Position numbers and translations under genes: made by a program. Below the pieces are notes generated by a model. That model was not told the origin of the DNA and did not search any database. It worked only from the letters and a program-made list of their open reading frames with translations. Shown piece after piece: positions 20,734 through 25,876 of a stretch of DNA of 25,876 nucleotides. How positions within the stretch are numbered: position 1 is the first letter of the stretch; the number at the start of each line of letters is the position of its first letter. Source of the DNA: REEB85 sp018971455 (GTDB taxonomy: Bacteria > Pseudomonadota > Alphaproteobacteria > Acetobacterales > Acetobacteraceae); NCBI GenBank assembly GCA_028871195.1, contig JAGWNT010000059.1, forward strand, positions 1 through 25,876, read 5' to 3'.

Positions 20734-21506
20734 CAGGCAGCCTTGGCGAACAAGCGCCTGAAATTGCTGGTCGTCAGCGCCGCCATCTCCTCGGGCGTCA
20801 TGCCGCGCAGCCCGGCCAGCACGGCGGCGGTGTGGGCCACCCACGCCGGTTCATTTCGCTTGCCCCGGTGCGGGACCGGGGCGAGATAGGGCGCGTCGGT
20901 TTCGACCAGCAGGCGGTCGAGCGGGATATCGGCGGCGATCGCCCTGATATCCGTGGATTTCGGGAAGGTCAGGATGCCGGAAAAGCTGACATAGCCGCCC
21001 AGCCGCAACGCCGCTTCCGCCAGGCCGCGCCCGGAGCTGAAGCAATGCAGGAGAAACTTGAACTCTCCCCCTGCATTCCATTCATCCTGCAGGATATCGG
21101 CGATGTCGGCATCGGCGTCGCGCGCATGGATGGCCAGCGGCAGCCCGGCCAGCCGGGCGGCGCGGATATGGGCGCGGAAATTGCGCTGCTGCGCTTCGCG
21201 CGGCGCCTTGTCGTAGAAGTAATCGAGCCCGCACTCGCCGATGCCGATCACCTTGGGGTGCGTCGCCTCCGCGGCGATCGCCTCCGGGCTCGGCACCTCG
21301 TGCTCGGCCGCGTTGTGCGGGTGGATGCCGACGGTGCACCAGACATTCGCGTGCGCCTCGGCGATGGCGCGCACCACGCCGGACTGGGTCAGGCGCGTGC
21401 CGATGGTCACCATCTCGCCCACGCCGGCGGCCGCGGCATGCGCCAGGATGGTGCCGATCTCGTCCGGCCCGTAATAATCGAGATGGCAGTGAGAATCGAT
21501 CAACAT
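20733..21506 (-). CDS. tatD: TatD-family metal-dependent deoxyribonuclease
   Basis: A 257-residue TIM-barrel hydrolase of the TatD family, a 3'-5' exonuclease and DNase type acting in DNA repair or RNA processing. Metal ligands: H6 and H8 in LIDSHCHLD, the Glu in GIGECGLDYFY, the His in LPLAIHARDA, the His in LLHCFSSG, and the Asp in LVETDAPYLAP. ATG 21506 starts 7 nt after the metG stop; the longer open frame upstream is metG shadow. The stop overlaps the MBL gene start. Confidence 0.95.
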   Translation of the reverse strand: MLIDSHCHLDYYGPDEIGTILAHAAAAGVGEMVTIGTRLTQSGVVRAIAEAHANVWCTVGIHPHNAAEHEVPSPEAIAAEATHPKVIGIGECGLDYFYDKAPREAQQRNFRAHIRAARLAGLPLAIHARDADADIADILQDEWNAGGEFKFLLHCFSSGRGLAEAALRLGGYVSFSGILTFPKSTDIRAIAADIPLDRLLVETDAPYLAPVPHRGKRNEPAWVAHTAAVLAGLRGMTPEEMAALTTSNFRRLFAKAA

Positions 21507-21513
21507 CAGCGGG

Positions 21514-23049
21514 TCAGACTGCGTCTTCAACGTGGCGCGGGAAAATTCCCGCCGGCGCCGGCAGGATGGTTCCGGCCGGAACCGGGGCCGCGAGGTCGGC
21601 CAGGTTGCGCAGCTCCGGGGCGACACCAAGCTGATCGAGCAGGCGCGCCATGCTGTCGGGCATGAAGGGCTGGAGCACGGCGGCCACCCAGCGCAGCAGA
21701 TCGGCCAGCACCCGCAGCACGTCGGCCATCCGGGCCGGGTCACTCTTGCGCAGCGCCCAGGGCGCTTGGCGGTCGATGTAGGAATTGGCGGCGCGGATCA
21801 CCCGCCACACCTCCTCCAGCGCCTCGCCGAAGGCCTGCCGGTCGAGATGCGCCCGCAGCAGCCCCGGCAGGGCCTCGGCCGCGGCCAGCATCGCCGTGTC
21901 GTCCTCGGTCCGCGCGCCGGCGGCCGGCATGCGGCCCTCGCAGTTGCGGGCGATCAGGCTGAGGCTGCGCTGGGCGAGATTGCCGAGATCGTTGGCAAGC
22001 TCTGTGTTCAGCCGCGCAACCAGGGCACGGCGGCTGAAATCGCCGTCATTGCCGAAGGGCACCTCGCGCAGCAGGAAGAAACGCAGCGGGTCGAGCCCGT
22101 AGGTCGCCACCAGATCCTCGGGATCCATGACGTTGCCGATCGACTTGCTCATCTTTTCGCCGCCGGCCGTCCACCAGCCATGGGCGTAGATGCGCTTCGG
22201 CAATTCGATGCCGGCCGCCAGCAGGAAGGCGGGCCAGTAGACGGCGTGAAAGCGCAGGATGTCCTTGCCCACCACGTGCAGGTCCGCCGGCCAGTAGCGC
22301 CATTTTGCGGCATTCTCATCCGGAAAGCCGGCCGCCGTGATGTAGTTGGCCAGGGCGTCGAGCCAGACATACATCACATGCGCCTCGTCGCCCGGCACCG
22401 GAATGCCCCAGCGGAAGCTGGTGCGACTCACCGAGAGGTCGCGCAGCCCGCCCCGCACGAAGCTGATCACCTCGTTGCGGCGGCTCGCCGGGCCGATGAA
22501 GTCCGGATTGGCCTCGTAATGCGCCAGCAGGCGCTCCTGCATGGCGGAGAGGCGGAAGAAATAGCTCGGCTCGCGCACCCATTCCACCGGCGCACCGGTG
22601 GGCGCGAGCTTGCGGCCATCGGCGGCGGTGACCAGCTCGCCCTCATCGTAGAACGCCTCGTCGCGCACCGCGTACCAGCCATCGTAGCTGCCGAGATAGA
22701 TATGGCCGGCCGCTTCCAGCCGGCGCCACAGCTCGGCGCAGGCGCGCTTGTGCCGCGCCTCGGTGGTGCGGATGAAATCGTCGCTGGCGATGCCCAGGCG
22801 GCGGCCCATGTCGCGGAAGGTCGTGCTGATGCGGTCGGTGAATTCCTGCGGCGGCACCGCGGCGTCGGCAGCGGCCTTCTCGACCTTCTGGCCATGCTCG
22901 TCCGTGCCGGTGAGGAAGAAGACGTCGAATCCGTCGAGGCGCTTCCAGCGCGCCAGCACGTCGCACGCAATGGTCGTGTAGGCGTGGCCGATATGGGGCG
23001 CGCCGTTCACGTAGAAAATCGGAGTCGTGATGTAATAAGTTGGTTTCAT
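21514..23049 (-). CDS. metG: Methionyl-tRNA synthetase
   Basis: A 511-residue class I aminoacyl-tRNA synthetase that charges tRNA-Met. The HIGH motif is HIGH (19-22), the signature loop is KMSKS (299-303), and the anticodon-binding helical domain occupies about 370-500. It is the short MetG2-like form without the zinc knuckle Cys set and without the C-terminal tRNA-binding domain. ATG 23049 overlaps the holB stop by ATGA. It sits in the standard alphaproteobacterial tmk-holB-metG-tatD order. Confidence 0.97.
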   Translation of the reverse strand: MKPTYYITTPIFYVNGAPHIGHAYTTIACDVLARWKRLDGFDVFFLTGTDEHGQKVEKAAADAAVPPQEFTDRISTTFRDMGRRLGIASDDFIRTTEARHKRACAELWRRLEAAGHIYLGSYDGWYAVRDEAFYDEGELVTAADGRKLAPTGAPVEWVREPSYFFRLSAMQERLLAHYEANPDFIGPASRRNEVISFVRGGLRDLSVSRTSFRWGIPVPGDEAHVMYVWLDALANYITAAGFPDENAAKWRYWPADLHVVGKDILRFHAVYWPAFLLAAGIELPKRIYAHGWWTAGGEKMSKSIGNVMDPEDLVATYGLDPLRFFLLREVPFGNDGDFSRRALVARLNTELANDLGNLAQRSLSLIARNCEGRMPAAGARTEDDTAMLAAAEALPGLLRAHLDRQAFGEALEEVWRVIRAANSYIDRQAPWALRKSDPARMADVLRVLADLLRWVAAVLQPFMPDSMARLLDQLGVAPELRNLADLAAPVPAGTILPAPAGIFPRHVEDAV

Positions 23050-24071
23050 GTCTCTCTCATCGGCCGCGACGGCGGCGAGGCCAGAAGGTCAAGCCCAGCG
23101 ACCAAAGCGTGCCGCTTGTCCAGATACAGGTTCTCGGTCTCGTCCAGCAAGGCGCCCAGCGCGTGCCAGATGTCCACCCAGGCATCGAGCGGGCGGCGGG
23201 CGATCAGCGGCGCGGGCGGGCGGCCGCGGGCTGCGGCCCGCACGGATGCCGCCAGCGCGCCGCGCAGCAGGTCGAGGAAGATCGCGAAACCATCCTCCTG
23301 CCGGCCCAGCGTGTCGGCGAGCGCGTGGGCGCGCAGCACGCCCACGCCGTCCGGCGCCCCCATCACCTCGGCCACCAGCTCGGCATAGGCGACGCCGTCG
23401 CTGGCGGCGAGCTGCAGGGCCCGGCCAGGCGAGCCCTCGGCCAGCGCCGCGAGGCGTGCGCGGTCCGCCGGCGGCGTCTCGGGCAGCAGGGTGGCGAGCG
23501 CCTCGTCCATCGCCGGCGCGTCCAGCGGCGCGAGGCCGAGGCGGCGGCAGCGGCTGCGGATGGTCGGCAGCAGCCGGCCCGGTGCCGCGCAGACCAGCAG
23601 CAGCACGGCGCGCGGCGGCGGCTCCTCCAGCACCTTGAGCAAGGCGTTGGCGGCGTTGCGGTTGAGGTCCTCCGCGCCATCGATCACCACCACCCGCCAG
23701 CCACCCTCGGCCGGGGTCAGGCGCAGGAACTCGGCGATGCGCCGCACGTCATCGACCACGATCTCGCCGCGCCGGCGGCGGCGCTTGGGGTCCCATTCGC
23801 GCTCCACGGTGAGCAGATCGGCGTGGCTGGCGGCGGCAACGCGGCGGAACACCGGGTCGGCCGGCGGCAGGGCGAGCCCGTCCCCCTCGCCCAGCCCGGC
23901 GAGCAGGCGGCGGGCAAACCGAAAGGCCAGCGTCGCCTTGCCGATGCCGGGCGGCCCGGTGATCAGCCAGGCATGATGCATCCGCCCGGAGGCCAGGGCC
24001 TCGGCGAGCATGGCCTGCGGGCCGGCATGGCCGAACAGCGCCGGATTGGCACGGGGATCCGGTGCGCTCAT
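23046..24071 (-). CDS. holB: DNA polymerase III subunit delta' (HolB)
   Basis: A 341-residue clamp-loader subunit of the AAA+ family. The N-terminal MSAPDPRANPALFGHAGPQAML lies before HHAWLITGPPGIGKAT (Walker A-like, 39-47). The DAEDLNRNAANALLKVLEEP-type segment is recognisable as VVVIDGAEDLNRNAANALL, followed by the IRSRCRRL motif that identifies delta'. ATG 24071 overlaps the tmk stop (ATGA); the longer open frame is shadow. The zinc Cys set found in some homologues is not seen. Confidence 0.95.
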   Translation of the reverse strand: MSAPDPRANPALFGHAGPQAMLAEALASGRMHHAWLITGPPGIGKATLAFRFARRLLAGLGEGDGLALPPADPVFRRVAAASHADLLTVEREWDPKRRRRRGEIVVDDVRRIAEFLRLTPAEGGWRVVVIDGAEDLNRNAANALLKVLEEPPPRAVLLLVCAAPGRLLPTIRSRCRRLGLAPLDAPAMDEALATLLPETPPADRARLAALAEGSPGRALQLAASDGVAYAELVAEVMGAPDGVGVLRAHALADTLGRQEDGFAIFLDLLRGALAASVRAAARGRPPAPLIARRPLDAWVDIWHALGALLDETENLYLDKRHALVAGLDLLASPPSRPMRET

Positions 24072-24697
24072 GCCGGGGCGCCGCAGCGCTCGGCCACCGC
24101 CCGCGCGATCGCCGCCGCGACCTCGGCCTCCCCGCGCTCGGCATCGATCAGCACGCAGCGGGCGGGCTCGGCGGCGGCGATGCCGCGGAAGGCGCAACGG
24201 ATGCGGGCGAAGAAATCAGGCCCCAGCGCCTCATAGCGGTCGGCGGCCGCGCCGCGGCTGGCGAGCCTGGCCTGGGAGGTGGCCACGGACACATCGAGCA
24301 CCAGGGTAAGGTCGGGGCGCAGGCCGACCATGTCGGTCAGCCGGGCGATGGCGTCGCGGTCGCCGCCCTGGCCCCAGCCCTGATAGGCCATCGTGGAATC
24401 GCAGAACCGGTCGCAGACCACCCACATGCCCGCCGCCAGGGCCGGGCGGATGGTCACTGCCACATGCTCGGCGCGGGCGGCGAAATGCAGCAGCGTCTCG
24501 GCCGGCGGCGACCAACTCGCGGCAGGGTCGAGCAGCAGGGCGCGTAAGCGCTCCGCGCCCGGCGCGCCGCCCGGCTCGCGCGTGCGCAGCACCGCCAGCC
24601 CCTCGGCCGCCAGGTGGGCGGCGAGCCGGCTCGCCTGGGTGGATTTGCCTGCCCCCTCGCCGCCGTCCAGCGTGATGAAGCGACCGGGAGCGCCCAC
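24068..24697 (-). CDS. tmk: Thymidylate kinase
   Basis: A 209-residue dTMP kinase. The P-loop is GGEGAGKST (12-20), and the DR motif VVCDRFCDSTMAYQG and the RTREPGG motif are clear. It phosphorylates dTMP to dTDP for DNA synthesis. The start is GTG 24697, just 2 nt past the dacC stop, with GAGG immediately adjacent; no later Met gives a P-loop-preserving start. The gene overlaps holB by 4 nt. Translational coupling to dacC is likely because the ribosome-binding site spacing is so short. Confidence 0.95.
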   Translation of the reverse strand: MGAPGRFITLDGGEGAGKSTQASRLAAHLAAEGLAVLRTREPGGAPGAERLRALLLDPAASWSPPAETLLHFAARAEHVAVTIRPALAAGMWVVCDRFCDSTMAYQGWGQGGDRDAIARLTDMVGLRPDLTLVLDVSVATSQARLASRGAAADRYEALGPDFFARIRCAFRGIAAAEPARCVLIDAERGEAEVAAAIARAVAERCGAPA

Positions 24698-24699
24698 CC

Positions 24700-25876
24700 T
24701 CAGCCGCCGCGCACCATGTGCTTCAGCACCGCCACCGCCCGCCCGGTCAGCCCGAGGCGGGCAACGTCGGCGCCTGCGAGCAGCGTCATGCTGACATCGG
24801 GCATGCCGGTGCCGGTGACGGTGAGCTTGCCGAGCGGCGCGCCGCGCTGCACCGGCGCGGGAATGGGGCTCGAATAATCGACGCTGATGCGCGCCTTGCT
24901 ACGCCAGCCGCGCGGCATCGTCACCACCAGGTCGCGCCCGCCGACCAGGGGCACGGTGGGCGCCGTGCCGAGCCAGACCGGCGCCTGCTGGATGGTGTCG
25001 CCGGCGGTGAACAGCGTGACATCCTCGAATTCGCGGAAGGCCCAGTCGAGCAGGCGCTCGCCCTCCTCGCCGCGCTCCCGCCCGGTCGCCAGACCGTTGA
25101 GCACCAGGATGATGCGCCGCCCGTCGCGCGCGGCGCTGACTACGATGCCGTAGCCGCCGGCCTCGGTATGGCCGGTCTTCATGCCGTCGGCGATGCCCTT
25201 GTCCACCAGCGTGTTGCGGTTGCCCTGGGTGATGTTGTTGTAGGTGAAGGTCTTTTCCGAATCATAGTGGTAATATTGAGGGAAATCGGCGATCAGGTGC
25301 CGCGCCACGGTGGAGATGTCGCGCACGCTCATGTGGTGGCCGGGATCGGGCCAGCCGGTGGGATTGACGAAGACGGTGTGGGTGAGCCCCATCTTGCGCG
25401 CTTCGTCATTCATCAGCTTGACGAACTGATCGACGGAGCCTGCGATGCCCTCGGCGAGCACGATGCAGGCATCGTTGCCGGATTGCACGATCATGCCGCG
25501 GATGAGATCCTCCACCCGCACCTCGCCGCCGAGCGGGACGAACATCTTCGATCCGCCCATGCGCCAGGCCTTCTCGCTGACCGGCAGAGCCTGGTCGAGC
25601 TTGAGGCGGCCGGATTTGAGCATGCCGTAGACGATGTAGGCCGTCATCAGCTTGGTCATCGAGGACGGCGTCATCTCGGTGTCCGCACCCTTGTCGAGCA
25701 GGGTCGCGCCGGTCTGGAAGTCGATGACGATGGCGTATTGCGCCACCGTGTCCATCGGGCCGATCGGCGTCTGCGCCGGCGGGCCGCTGGGCGGCGGCGG
25801 GGCGGCCGGCTTGGCCGCGAGGTGCGGGCGCGGATGGGCGGGCTTGCGCGGCGGCGCCGCGAGGGCGGCCGCCGGC
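24700..25876 (-). CDS. dacC: D-alanyl-D-alanine carboxypeptidase (DacC/PBP5-6 type), 5' end beyond window
   Basis: A penicillin-binding DD-carboxypeptidase that trims peptidoglycan pentapeptides in the periplasm. The triad motifs are SSMTKL (SxxK), SGNDA (SxN) and GMKTGHTEAGG (KTG). The C-terminal PBP5-type beta-sandwich domain follows, ending in a hydrophobic amphipathic stretch (RAVAVLKHMV) that may anchor the membrane. The frame stays open to the window edge through a Pro/Ala-rich segment (PPPPSGPPAQTP), so the start and signal peptide lie outside; the Met at 25755 is probably internal. The family name is DacA/DacC; the exact symbol is not certain. It leads the run into tmk. Confidence 0.93.
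   Translation of the reverse strand, partial: PAAALAAPPRKPAHPRPHLAAKPAAPPPPSGPPAQTPIGPMDTVAQYAIVIDFQTGATLLDKGADTEMTPSSMTKLMTAYIVYGMLKSGRLKLDQALPVSEKAWRMGGSKMFVPLGGEVRVEDLIRGMIVQSGNDACIVLAEGIAGSVDQFVKLMNDEARKMGLTHTVFVNPTGWPDPGHHMSVRDISTVARHLIADFPQYYHYDSEKTFTYNNITQGNRNTLVDKGIADGMKTGHTEAGGYGIVVSAARDGRRIILVLNGLATGRERGEEGERLLDWAFREFEDVTLFTAGDTIQQAPVWLGTAPTVPLVGGRDLVVTMPRGWRSKARISVDYSSPIPAPVQRGAPLGKLTVTGTGMPDVSMTLLAGADVARLGLTGRAVAVLKHMVRGG

Noticed and set aside
21532..23388. A 618-codon open frame on the plus strand
   Set aside because: It is antisense to metG and part of holB, with shadow composition.
25756..25876. dacC start at the ATG near 25755
   Set aside because: The frame stays open to the window edge with a Pro/Ala-rich linker, and no signal peptide follows that Met, so the real start is outside.

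Overview
The window is high-GC and densely coded, with no intergenic gap above about 205 bp. It reads as an alphaproteobacterial chromosome. The main evidence is the right-hand gene order dacC-tmk-holB-metG-tatD-MBL hydrolase. CarD/CspA regulators and the general protein style agree, and Rhodospirillales/Acetobacteraceae is my best guess for the group. I see no tRNA, rRNA, CRISPR array, insertion sequence or phage gene.

Layout. (1) 1-2632: the 5' part of an RhlE-type DEAD-box RNA helicase (minus), a small secreted Pro/Tyr-rich protein, and an orphan OmpR-type response regulator with a CRP-like palindrome upstream. (2) 2634-7638 (minus): a tight five-gene run transcribed uppP, CaiB/BaiF CoA-transferase, Tat-exported SGNH hydrolase, class II aldolase, MmgE/PrpD. 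The last four look like an uncharacterised organic-acid pathway. (3) 7808-10643 (plus): a periplasmic PheC-like protein (cyclohexadienyl dehydratase branch of the solute-binding fold), an SLC13-type permease and an SDR oxidoreductase. (4) 10669-13886: a thiol-redox group made of a FrnE/DsbA-like CPWC protein and a LysR regulator (minus), then a CPFC peroxiredoxin-like protein and a GST (plus). (5) 13792-16647: an acyltransferase-3 membrane protein divergent from a CarD-family regulator, then a cold-shock protein with a structured leader and two small proteins of unknown function. (6) 16684-19814: an arsenic operon, arsR-arsI-arsC-acr3, with 4-nt start/stop overlaps, followed 8 nt later by a DUF938 methyltransferase. 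ArsI carries the vicinal Cys pair expected of a C-As lyase, so the operon may handle organoarsenicals as well as inorganic arsenic. (7) 19948-25876 (minus): the housekeeping run dacC (5' end outside the window), tmk, holB, metG, tatD and a PhnP-like metallo-hydrolase, coupled by overlaps.

No clear new defence or mobile system is visible. The best leads are the CoA-transferase/SGNH/aldolase/PrpD operon, the PheC-like/SLC13/SDR trio, the CRP-like site before the orphan regulator, the redox group with its operator-like repeats, and the 47-nt extended hairpin between the ars and metG runs.
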